A stretch of DNA of 33,703 nt from Oscillibacter sp. (lineage in GTDB: Bacteria > Bacillota > Clostridia > Oscillospirales > Oscillospiraceae), in the NCBI GenBank assembly GCA_022791135.1, contig JAAVYM010000046.1, forward strand, positions 1 through 33,703, read 5' to 3'. The position numbers and the translations under genes were made by a program. The notes under the pieces were generated by a model. The model did not search any database, was not told where the DNA came from, and worked only from the letters and a program-made list of their open reading frames with translations. Shown here piece by piece: positions 24,010 to 32,232 of this stretch (its first letter is position 1; each line of letters begins with the position of its first letter).

Positions 24010-24201
24010 AACATACTTGAAGCAAGTGCCGCTTTCGAACTTTCCGTTGTGGAGGAAGGACTACAGAACGTTGGATACCATGCGTATAAACTCTGCTTTA
24101 CGAAAAAGCAGTGCTCACATTCCAATTCGCTATAAAAATATGGTTTTGATGTTTGGCGTGTTCTGCATTTTTTCTTTTCTGCAAATATCTCAATGGGTAA
24201 T
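24010..24201 (+). other. AT-rich stretch without a recognised gene
   Basis: Short ORFs on the plus strand have no ribosome binding site and no family I recognise. On the minus strand a small hairpin CTGCTTT/AAAGCAG (around 24098-24116) lies 80-100 bases after the chemotaxis gene and might help end its transcript. The composition differs from the GC-rich surroundings. Confidence 0.3.
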
Positions 24202-25905
24202 TCACTTTGAGGGACCGCTCTTTAGCTTAAACCTTTCCACAAGCCCCTTCATAAGCTGTGACTGACTAGACAGTTCTTCGCTCGCCGCCGCGCTTTGTTC
24301 AGCAGTTGCCGAGTTTGTCTGTACAACACTGGAGATCTGGTCAATTCCCGTAATAATTTGAGAAATGGAATCAGCCTGCTCGCTGCTGGCCTCCGAAATC
24401 TGTCCGATGATGCCTGTCATCTCGTTTACGTCATTTACAGCCTGAATTAGCGACTGAGCAGTATCGTCCGCAATCTGTGTTCCGCTTTCGACTGCCTTTA
24501 AGGAATTTTCGATCAAAGCAGAAATGCTTTCAGAGGCTTCTGTGCTTTTGTTTGCCAAATTGCGGACTTCGTCGGCTACTACGGCAAACCCTTTTCCGGC
24601 GGTGCCTGCACGAGCGGCCTCTACGGCGGCGTTTAGAGCGAGGATGTTCGTCTGGAAAGCGATATCTTCAATAATTTTCATGATTTTGCCGATCTCGTTG
24701 GAGCAGGTGCTGATATCCTTCATTGCCTGTATCATCTGCTGCATTTTTTCTTTGCTCACATCCATTTTCGAGCTGACACAGCCGGCCGCAACACTGGCCT
24801 GCCTCGCATTGTCCGCATTTTGATTTACCCTGTTGGAGATTTCATTAATGGTGGCAGCGAGTTCCTGCACGGAACTTGCCTGCTCGGTTGCCCCCTGGGC
24901 AAGAGCCTGAGAACCAGTCGATACCTGTTCTGCTCCACTTGCAACTTGAGAGGAACTTTGACTGATTTGCAGCATAGTGTCGTTAAGCTTTTCTGCGATG
25001 CTCCGGAAAGAAGCGAGCAGGGGATAAAAACCGCCTGTATACTCTTCTTCGCAGACCGAATCCACGGTAAAATCCCCCTCGGCCATTCTGGCAAGGAATG
25101 TATTCTCATCATCAATAATAACCTGAAGCTTATGGATCAGTTTGCCTACCTGAGCGGCAAGGACACCCAGTTCATCTTTAGAGCTATAGGAGATCTTTAT
25201 ATCCAAATCTCCCTCAGCCATTTTGATAGCGGCATTTTCAATTTCGGAAATAGGCGTCTTAATGAGACGTATAATTACAAATGAAAAGAAAACCCCCACG
25301 AGGATTACGGCGATGACGATCGCCGCCATAGCATAGATGGCAGTTCTGTACAAGGAAGAACTTTTCTCCGCCGCACCATTACTCCCTTCTGTATTGTAGA
25401 CAATAATATCATTGAAGGCGCTGTTTAAAGAATTATATAGATCTACACACTCACCCTCCAGAATCATACGGGCATTTTCAATGCGGCCCTGTTTAGCCAA
25501 GGCCATCATTTTTTCATCTGCTTTATTGTACTGAGTCCAAAAATTCATTGCAGTATTATAGAAATCCTGTTCTTCTTCATCAATTAGCGCCCCATATGTG
25601 GCTAAAAGTGTTTCCATATTCTTTTTTTCTTTTTCGAGATACTGAAGGCTGGATTCTTCTACATCATCAGAAATTGCGGTAAGATACCCTAATTCATTGA
25701 GCCGGATATTGGAAAGGGTAGAACTCAGGTCCCTTGCTATATCAACACTGGGAAGCCAGCTTGTCGCTATATCACCTGTCATGTCATTCATTCGTCCCAT
25801 AAGGAAGAATGACATACCGCTGATAATAAGCATTCCAAACAGCGCGACCCCTATAAGGATATAAAGCTTTAACCTGATTCCTAAATTCCGTATGTAGTTA
25901 ATCAT
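24202..25905 (-). CDS. Methyl-accepting chemotaxis protein
   Basis: 567 residues, ATG 25905 with AAAAGGAG 8 bases upstream. TM1 spans about 15-37; an extracytoplasmic four-helix-bundle sensor domain (about 38-187) holds WLPSVDIARDLSS and DEEEQDFYN; TM2 spans about 189-213. HAMP follows (214-268, with IKTPISEIENAAIKMAEGD), then a long coiled-coil signalling domain with the hairpin tip EDIAFQTNILALNAAVEAARAG (413-434) that contacts CheA and CheW. Gln/Glu-rich methylation helices flank the tip. Codon use and base composition are markedly more AT-rich than the neighbours, which suggests acquisition by transfer. No other chemotaxis or flagellar gene is in the window. Confidence 0.94.
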   Translation of the reverse strand: MINYIRNLGIRLKLYILIGVALFGMLIISGMSFFLMGRMNDMTGDIATSWLPSVDIARDLSSTLSNIRLNELGYLTAISDDVEESSLQYLEKEKKNMETLLATYGALIDEEEQDFYNTAMNFWTQYNKADEKMMALAKQGRIENARMILEGECVDLYNSLNSAFNDIIVYNTEGSNGAAEKSSSLYRTAIYAMAAIVIAVILVGVFFSFVIIRLIKTPISEIENAAIKMAEGDLDIKISYSSKDELGVLAAQVGKLIHKLQVIIDDENTFLARMAEGDFTVDSVCEEEYTGGFYPLLASFRSIAEKLNDTMLQISQSSSQVASGAEQVSTGSQALAQGATEQASSVQELAATINEISNRVNQNADNARQASVAAGCVSSKMDVSKEKMQQMIQAMKDISTCSNEIGKIMKIIEDIAFQTNILALNAAVEAARAGTAGKGFAVVADEVRNLANKSTEASESISALIENSLKAVESGTQIADDTAQSLIQAVNDVNEMTGIIGQISEASSEQADSISQIITGIDQISSVVQTNSATAEQSAAASEELSSQSQLMKGLVERFKLKSGPSK

Positions 25906-25986
25906 GTTTCCAATCTCCTTTTAAATTTCGCTGTTCATGAGTTCCAGTTGAGAAAGATAATTTTATTTTTTACATTACCCCAAAAT

Positions 25987-26013
25987 ATATCGGCAAATTC
26001 TCCCTGACTAATA
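25987..26013 (-). promoter_or_regulatory. Candidate sigma-D (flagellar/chemotaxis) promoter of the MCP gene
   Basis: On the minus strand GCCGATAT (plus 25987-25994) matches the sigma-D -10 consensus exactly; 15 bases upstream is TATT (plus 26010-26013) in place of TAAA. The position, about 80 bases before the MCP start codon, fits. Confidence 0.45.
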
Positions 26014-26066
26014 AGCGAAAATAAGAAATTTTATTAGACCTTAAAATAGGCCAGTCTAAATAAGGG

Positions 26067-26240
26067 GTGTATAAAAAGGATTTTGACGGCTTTCCCGCCG
26101 CTATGAGAGCAGAAGGCACAGAGGTCAAGCGGGGCGGACATTTAGCGTTCAAAATTCCAAATGACAAGCGGCTTATTCGTTGCGATTCTCTTGGTGCGGA
26201 CTACTCCAAAGCGGCGGTTCAGGACATCCTCTGCGGAGAG
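26067..26240 (+). pseudogene. Relaxase (MobA-type) internal fragment
   Basis: About 57 residues (FPAAMRAEGTEVKRGGHLAF, then RLIRCDSLGADYSKAAVQ) match the segment after the catalytic domain of MobA/VirD2-type relaxases, where phrases like F...M...G.EVK.GKHL.F...R..R...LG.DY are typical. The catalytic Tyr and triple-His region is absent and there is no start signal. The frame runs without a stop into LytTR-like sequence, so it is a remnant joined by a deletion or rearrangement. It shows that a mobilisable element was once here. Confidence 0.6.
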
Positions 26241-26486
26241 GCGGTCAATCACAAGTCCGCCGTCTACCTGCCGGGAGAAGCGATTTCTGTCAACCTGAGC
26301 TTCCGGGATTTGCTTTCCAGCCTGCCGGGAGACATGTTCTGCCACTACAGCTTCGTGGTCAATCTGAAACACGTCCACAAGCGAACCGCCCACGGCCTTC
26401 TGCTGGACACCGGGATGGAGCTTTCCGCTCAGCCGCGCCTACCAGAGCAGGAGATCGCGAGACAATTCGTCGCGTTCCTCAAATGA
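26238..26486 (+). pseudogene. LytTR DNA-binding domain fragment (AgrA/VirR-type regulator)
   Basis: About 82 residues, in frame with the relaxase fragment. ISVNLSFRDLLSSLPGD followed by HYSFVVNLKHVHK and LLLDTGMELSAQPRL match the LytTR domain, in which the receiver domain would normally precede. Here no receiver is left, so the protein could not be controlled by phosphorylation. It converges with a GHKL kinase remnant, the usual partner of LytTR regulators, although the two are normally codirectional. Confidence 0.65.
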
Positions 26487-26526
26487 GAACCGCCCTCCCC
26501 GCAGCGCCGCGGGAAGAGTGGTTGTT

Positions 26527-27053
26527 TTAGTCCGGCATTTGCAGCGCGACGGCGGCGGAAAAGGAGCCGTCCGGAAATTGCAGCAGCAGCTCGCCGCGAT
26601 ATTTCCGGGCCACTGCCCGGAGCGATTTCAACCCATAGCCATGGACGGACCGGTCCTCCTTCCTCGTGCGGCACAGGCCTCTCTCCCTGTCTTAGTCCAC
26701 CGGGGCAAAGCAGGCGTTTTCCACCCCAATATAGAGGTGCACGCCCCGGACATGGCAGTCCACCCGCAGCCACTTCCGCGCTCCTTCCGGGACCAGAGCA
26801 TTGGCGTCCAGCGCGTTTTGCAGCAGGTTCATCAGCACAGCGCAAAGCTCCGTGTCTGGGAACGGCAGTGTCTCCGGCACGTCGACCCGGCGCTCCGCCT
26901 CAATACCCTGCTTCTGGGCGCGGGCCAGCATGGTGGTCAGCACGGCGTTGATCGCCGGATGGGGCGCGTAGGCCAGCGCGGGGAGGGACGCTGCCTCCGC
27001 CATCAGCTCGCTCAAATAGGCGTCCAGCCGCAGCTCTACCGCCGCGTTGGCTG
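26527..27053 (-). pseudogene. GHKL-type (AgrC-like) histidine kinase remnant with in-frame stop
   Basis: The minus-strand frame encodes a helical dimerisation-like stretch (LDAYLSELMAEAASLPALAY) and then an ATPase domain with N-box MNLLQNALDAN. A TAA (plus 26692-26694) interrupts it after VENACFAPVD. The same frame continues for 54 more codons with HGYGLKSLRAVARKYRGEL, the conserved G-box end of GHKL kinases, to TAA at 26527-26529. The membrane sensor part and His box are missing at the 5' side. A CAA to TAA change would explain the stop. Non-functional as it stands. Confidence 0.72.
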
Positions 27054-27279
27054 CCCCATGATCTCCAGCGCCGGACGGGTCTTCTCCTCCCACGCCGGGA
27101 GGGTGAACTCCAATTCCAGCGGTCCGGCATAGGGGACCAGTTCGTCCAGCTCAGGCCCGACAGCCATGGCCTCCGGCGTCAGGTGGACGCGTTCCCGCTG
27201 GGGAACCGTCTCCACCCCGAACTCACACCAGCCCCGCCGCGCACAGCAGAAACAGCGCCAGACACCCGCGTTTACCCAT
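27036..27279 (-). pseudogene. 5' remnant of an exported protein gene, frameshifted
   Basis: ATG 27279 has AGGAGAG 8 bases upstream and begins a signal-peptide-like sequence (MGKRGCLALFLLCAAGLV). It hits a TGA after 18 codons. A shift of one base restores an open frame (CEFGVETVPQRERVHLTPEA, then LDELVPYAGPLELEFTLP) to about 27036. The Cys right after AAGLV would make a lipobox. It then abuts the GHKL remnant. Family not recognised. Confidence 0.5.
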
Positions 27280-27413
27280 GTTCCGCTCTCCTCGTGTCAT
27301 GCTGTACCTAGCGTAACCGGGAAAATGGCCGCTGTCAAGAGGCGGGTTTTGTTATCTGGTAGTTAAATCCTGCGGTCTGGTCGCGCGGCCTTCTTTTTTC
27401 AAAATTTTGTGTC

Positions 27414-29927
27414 ATGAAACGCAGAATTTTGAGCATCCTCACCGCCCTGGCCCTGTGCCTGAGCCTGTGCCCTTCCTGGGCCTTTGCGGAGGAGGCGCTC
27501 CCGGAAGAAACCCAGGAGGAAAACCAAGAAGAAACCCGGGAGGAAGCCCCGGACGAATTTCCGCAGGAAACCTGGAATGATACCGCCGTCACGGCCGTAA
27601 CCGGGCCGCACGGAATTGAAAAGGCGTTCGAGGGGCAGGGGCTGAATGGTGTCACCTTCACCGTGCCGGCGGCGCAGGTAACCATAACCATAGGCGCGGG
27701 AGATCCCGTCTATTACGAAAGATTCCAGGACGCGTGGGCGGCGGCCGTCGCGGGCGGCGCCGCCACCGTCACCCTGCTGAGGGACGTGGACCTGGGGGAC
27801 CAGTACGTCGAGATGCCCATATCCTCGGACAGCAGCGTCACCCTGACAGGTCCCGGCTTTACCCTCACCGGGAGCGGCGAACAGACCATCCTGGTGAGAG
27901 GGGGCACGCTGACCGTGAAAGACGTGACCGGGGAAAATACACGCGTAGACGTCTACAGCGGCGACGGCATCACAGCTACGAATGGAAACGAACTCACTCC
28001 ATACATTGGAAACGTCATCATAGAGGCCGGAGCCAAGGTTACTGCCCAACGAATCGGAATCGGTCTATTATGAAAAGACACGACACTGACCGTTGCCGGA
28101 ACGGTCGAACCGGCGATGGGCGACGCCATTTCGGCCGGCAGCAGTTCAAGCGCGACCGTGAAAGAAGGCGCTGTGATTTCCGCACCCGAGAGCTATGGCG
28201 TCTATCAGGGGAGCAGCAGCGCAGCCCTCCGCATAGAGGGCGGAAGGATTAGCGGGTACTATGGCGCGGCTATATATGGTAACGGCGGCCTTCTCGGCGG
28301 CACGTTCATCAGGACAGGCGGCAACGCGATTTTTGTCCGCGAGGGCGGCAAAATCCAGGACGGGCTGGCCAGCGGCCGCACGGTCTACCGCGGAGAGGCC
28401 CCACTCCAGATCACGGCGGCCCTGACGGCGGAGGAACTGGCGAAGGACGGCACCGGCTCCGGCACCTTCACCATCAACCCCGCAAAGCCCACGATTTCGT
28501 GGCCGGCAAACGCGGAGGAGAATCTGGACTATACCGGCCGCGCGGCGGCTCTTACCGCCACGCCGGCGGTGACGCTGCTCGGCGCTGAGCAAAACAGCGG
28601 GACGATCTCCTACTCCTGCTCCACGGAGGAAAGCGGCGTCTACGTCGACGGCCTCCCCACCGACGCGGGGCTGGACCTACGACGGCAAGGCGCACCCCGG
28701 CTATAGCGGCACACCCTCCTCCGGGGCCTGCACGGGGGCGCTCACAGTGACCTGCCTCGACGAGGACGGCAATCCCCTGCCCGGCGAGCCGAAGGACGCG
28801 GGAGATTACACGGTGATCCTCGCCGTCCCCGCGGACAACGAGGATTATAGCGGCAGCCTTACGCTGCCCTTCACCGTCGAAAAGGCCACTATTACGCTGA
28901 AGGCGGACGACAAACAGGCCACCACCGGCAGCGAGCTGCCGGAGCTGACGTATACCCCGTTGGGCCTCGCCGCCGGCGAGTCGCTGAAGACGGTTCCCGC
29001 CCTGGCCTGCGACGATGCCGGTATGGACACGGCGGGGGAGTTACAATCACGACCGGCGGCGCAGAAGTCCCCGACGAGGACAACTACAATGCAGATATCG
29101 TTTATCAAGCGGGCACCCTGACGGTGAGAACGCCTCCCCCGCCCGGCGGCGGGACCGTCCGGGTCACGGGAATCACGCTGGATAAGACCAGCCTGACCCT
29201 GACCGAGGACGAGAGCGCCCAGCTCACTGCTGCGGTGCAGCCCGCCAACGCCAGCAACAAAACGGTTGTTTGGGCCAGCAGCGACCCGTCCGTCGCAGAG
29301 GTGGACGGCGAGGGCAAAGTCACAGCCCGCGCCCCCGGCGCGGCGGTCATCACCGCGACAACCTGGGACGGAGGCTTCGCGGCCTCCTGCACGGTGATGG
29401 TGACAGGCAAGCGCTGCGCCGTGACCTACGACCCCAACGGCGGCAGCGGCTCCATGCCCGCCGGAAGCGCCGTGAGCGGGGCGGTGTTGGGCCTGCCGGA
29501 GAATCTCTTCCAGCGGGAGGGCTATACGTTCATCGGCTGGGGCTATGACGGCGAGATCTATGAGGCGGGCGCGGCGTTTACCATGCTCGGCCATGCCGTG
29601 ACCGTTGCCACCCAGTGGGAGGCCATTGTGGACGGCGTAACGGGAATTGTTATACAAAATGGCGCCGGTGTTTCCGGCACGACGGTCCGGCTCATGCAGG
29701 GAGGGACGGAAATTGCCCGGTACGTGACCGGCCCGGGCGGGCGCTTTTCCCTTACCGATGCAGACAAGGCCAGTGGCTATGCGCTGGATGCTTTGCGTTG
29801 GGCGGCAGAGGCCGGCATTCTGAATGGCTACGGTGACGGACGTCTCAATTCTGAAGAGTTAGCGGCTCGCGCGCAGGTAGCGCAGATGTTGAAGAACTTT
29901 ATTGAAAACCAGGAAGAAAACACTTAA
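27414..29927 (+). pseudogene. SLH surface protein with Big2 and InlB-type repeats, broken at three places
   Basis: A signal peptide (MKRRILSILTALALCLSLC...AFA) and Glu-rich linker open the gene, but no Shine-Dalgarno site precedes the ATG. The frame stops at TGA 28071-28073 and continues in the same frame to about 28668. It then shifts (WTYDGKAHPGYSG, the start of MBG/YDG-type repeat sequence) and shifts back near 29035 to the original frame (GVTITTGGAEVPDEDNYNA). Intact 3' modules follow: Big2 (VTGITLDKTSLTL...SDPSVAEVDGEGKVTA), InlB-type repeat (VTYDPNGGSGSMP...GYTFIGW) and one SLH motif (YALDALRWAAEAGILNGYGDGRL...ARAQVAQML). Only one SLH repeat remains where three are usual. Clearly a decayed cell-wall protein; sequencing error cannot explain the missing start region. 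Confidence 0.85.
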
Positions 29928-29942
29928 AAATCGTTAATTCTT

Positions 29943-30003
29943 TTCACCCTGGGACGGGGTGGGGTATAATCGACCCACCGGCCGCCCCAGGGTGAATTAT
30001 TTT
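29943..30003 (+). terminator. Long bidirectional hairpin terminator
   Basis: TTCACCCTGGG pairs with CCCAGGGTGAA (29943-29953 with 29986-29996), then further inner pairs up to a 10-base loop that contains TATAAT. TTATTTT follows on the plus strand and TTTT-type sequence on the minus strand. Confidence 0.75.
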
Positions 30004-30073
30004 CCAAGGTCGGAATTAGGAGAGTGAATGTGGCCAAAATCTTGCAAACGTTGAGAAACATTTGCCGAAAGAG

Positions 30074-30461
30074 TCATATGGCTTGGTATTGTAGATAAGA
30101 TGTGTCCTGTATAGGACGGAATCCATAAAAGTGCTGGAAGAATTGCGCTTCAAAATAGGTTTCATTACAATTCTCATATATTCCGCACGATGCGGTCTCA
30201 TATGGTTGGCATGGTATTTCTATAAGCCCAATCAGCCAATATGTTGCTGACATTGATTTGGATTTTTTCAGCAGCTCGACCGTATGGACTGCATCGTAGC
30301 CGTTTCCGTGTGACAGCAGAAACTCCACTACGCAGTGTGAAGCTTCTGGCACACTTTAAAAATATATCCAGGTTTACAAGGAAATCTCTGTGCACTTCAA
30401 TATCCCGCCATGCTGCCATAGCCACATTCTCTAAATTGCGCAAAATAATTGGTTTGCTCAT
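30074..30461 (-). pseudogene. Frameshifted small gene of unknown function
   Basis: Two minus-strand frames join near 30350. The first, from ATG 30461, reads SKPIILRNLENVAMAAWRD...VNLDIFLK. The second reads VPEASHCVVEFLLSHGNGYDAVHTVELL and goes on to a stop at 30074. Joined by a one- or two-base change they would give about 130 residues. The upstream site GACGGA is weak. The composition is AT-rich like the rest of this region. No family recognised. The alternative is that neither frame is coding. Confidence 0.4.
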
Positions 30462-30489
30462 TGTATATTCCGTCAAAATATGCTACAAT
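30461..30489 (+). promoter_or_regulatory. Sigma-A promoter of the MBL-fold gene
   Basis: TTGTAT (30461-30466) and TACAAT (30484-30489) with a 17-base spacer, 33 bases before the ATG at 30522. Confidence 0.75.
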
Positions 30490-30521
30490 CTTATTTACTA
30501 AGAGATAAGGAGGACCTCCAC

Positions 30522-32123
30522 ATGAAACTCAGCTTTTACGGCGCGGATCAATGCGTCACCGGCAGCTGCCACTGCCTGGAGATCAACGACACGCGCATTC
30601 TGATCGACTGCGGATTGCAGCAGGGACGCGACGAGGTTTCCAACGGCGAGTTTCCCTTTGCTGCCAATACCATCGACTATGTGCTGGTGACCCATGCCCA
30701 CATTGACCACTCGGGCCGAATTCCCATGCTGATCAAGCAGGGCTTCCAGGGCCGCATCCTTACCACCCGCCTGACCGCCCAGCTGCTGGAGATCATGCTG
30801 CTGGACTCCGCCCATATTCAGGAGCAGGACGCAGAGTGGAAAAACCGCAAGGGCGAGCGCTCCGGCGCACCCCGGACGGAACCCCTCTACACCGTGGAGG
30901 ACGCAGAGCGGGTCAAGGACTATATGGTCGTGTGCGAATACGGAGAAATCATCAACCTCTGCGAAGGCGTGGATATCGAGTTTACTGACGCGGGACACCT
31001 GCTGGGGTCCGCTTTCGTGGCCATGGACCTGCGGGAGAACGGTGTCAAAAAGAGCATCGTCTTCTCCGGGGACATCGGCAACATCAATCAGCCCGTCATC
31101 CGGGACCCGGTGCAGCTGGCCGGGGCGGACTATGTGGTGATGGAATCCACCTACGGCGACCGGAACCACCCGGAGAGCTGGGGCTACACCGATGAGCTGG
31201 CCCGGATCATCGACGAGACCATGGCCCGGGGCGGCAACGTCATCATCCCCTCGTTCGCCGTGGGCCGCACCCAGGAACTCCTTTACTTCATCCGGGAAAT
31301 CAAAGAGAAGCATATGGTGAACTCCGTCCCGGATTTCCCGGTGTACATCGATTCCCCCCTGGCCAAAAAGGCCACGTCTATCTTCGACGGGGATCTCCGG
31401 GGCTACATGGACCACGATGCGGTTTGGCTGGTGCGGAAGGGAAAGAATATGTTCCGCTTCCCCAACCTCTACGCCACGGAGAGCAGCGAGGAGTCTAAGG
31501 CCCTGAACGAAGACCGGACCCCCAAGGTCATCATCTCGGCCTCCGGCATGTGCGACGCAGGCCGCATCCGCCACCATCTGAAGCACAATCTCTGGCGGCC
31601 GGAGTGCACCATCCTCTTTGTGGGCTTCCAGGGCGAGGGCACCCTGGGCCGGCAGCTGCTGGAGGGGGCCGAGAGCGTGAAGCTCTTCGGCGAGGAAATT
31701 ACGGTCCAGGCCCATCTGGAAAACTTCACCGGACTTAGCTCCCACGCCGACCGGGACCATTTGCTGAAGTGGATTTCCGGTTTCCACGAGCCAAAGCCCC
31801 AGCATGTCTTCGTGGTCCATGGGGACCGGGAAGTGGCGCCCCATTTTGCGCAAACCTTAGAGAACATGGGCATTCCCGCCCACGCGCCTCAGTACACGGA
31901 GGTTTACGACCTGGCCACAAATACGATTCTGGAGCGGGGCTACCTGCCGGAGCGGAAGGTCAAGACCGTCAGTGGCTCCAAGGGCACGCCGGCTTACGAG
32001 CGGCTGGTGTCGGTGGGCAGCATGCTCACGGAGTTTATCAAGCGCAGCCGGGGCCGGGACAACAAGTCTCTGGCCAAATATGCGGCGGAGCTTCGGCAGT
32101 TGCTGGAGAAGTGGGATACTTAA
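30522..32123 (+). CDS. MBL-fold metallo-hydrolase with beta-CASP and RMMBL domains (predicted RNase)
   Basis: 533 residues from the ATG at 30522 (AAGGAGG 8 bases upstream). Zinc-binding motif THAHIDHSG is at 57-65, with further metal ligands in DAGHLLGSA and FSGDIG. The beta-CASP insert includes SFAVGRTQELLYFI, the Ser-rich SASGMCDAGRIRHHL and a C-terminal RMMBL motif GLSSHADRD. This layout is that of the CPSF73/YSH1-like family, whose members cut RNA at 3' ends; bacterial members of this subgroup are less studied than RNase J. The protein also carries a 70-residue C-terminal extension rich in basic residues. Cytosolic, transcribed alone. Confidence 0.93.
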   Translation: MKLSFYGADQCVTGSCHCLEINDTRILIDCGLQQGRDEVSNGEFPFAANTIDYVLVTHAHIDHSGRIPMLIKQGFQGRILTTRLTAQLLEIMLLDSAHIQEQDAEWKNRKGERSGAPRTEPLYTVEDAERVKDYMVVCEYGEIINLCEGVDIEFTDAGHLLGSAFVAMDLRENGVKKSIVFSGDIGNINQPVIRDPVQLAGADYVVMESTYGDRNHPESWGYTDELARIIDETMARGGNVIIPSFAVGRTQELLYFIREIKEKHMVNSVPDFPVYIDSPLAKKATSIFDGDLRGYMDHDAVWLVRKGKNMFRFPNLYATESSEESKALNEDRTPKVIISASGMCDAGRIRHHLKHNLWRPECTILFVGFQGEGTLGRQLLEGAESVKLFGEEITVQAHLENFTGLSSHADRDHLLKWISGFHEPKPQHVFVVHGDREVAPHFAQTLENMGIPAHAPQYTEVYDLATNTILERGYLPERKVKTVSGSKGTPAYERLVSVGSMLTEFIKRSRGRDNKSLAKYAAELRQLLEKWDT

Positions 32124-32148
32124 TAGAAGGGCCTTCGTCTTTCTCGGG

Positions 32149-32184
32149 TTCTCCCCCCTGTTCTGGCGGGAGGTGGAGAATTTC
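32149..32184 (+). terminator. Weak hairpin after the MBL-fold gene
   Basis: TTCTCC (32149-32154) pairs with GGAGAA (32175-32180), with further imperfect C/G pairing inside; only TTT follows. It may attenuate read-through into rlmD. Confidence 0.3.
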
Positions 32185-32232
32185 GCTTAAGGCTGCGGCG
32201 AATTGAATGGAAGCAAAAAGGAACGGCGTTTT

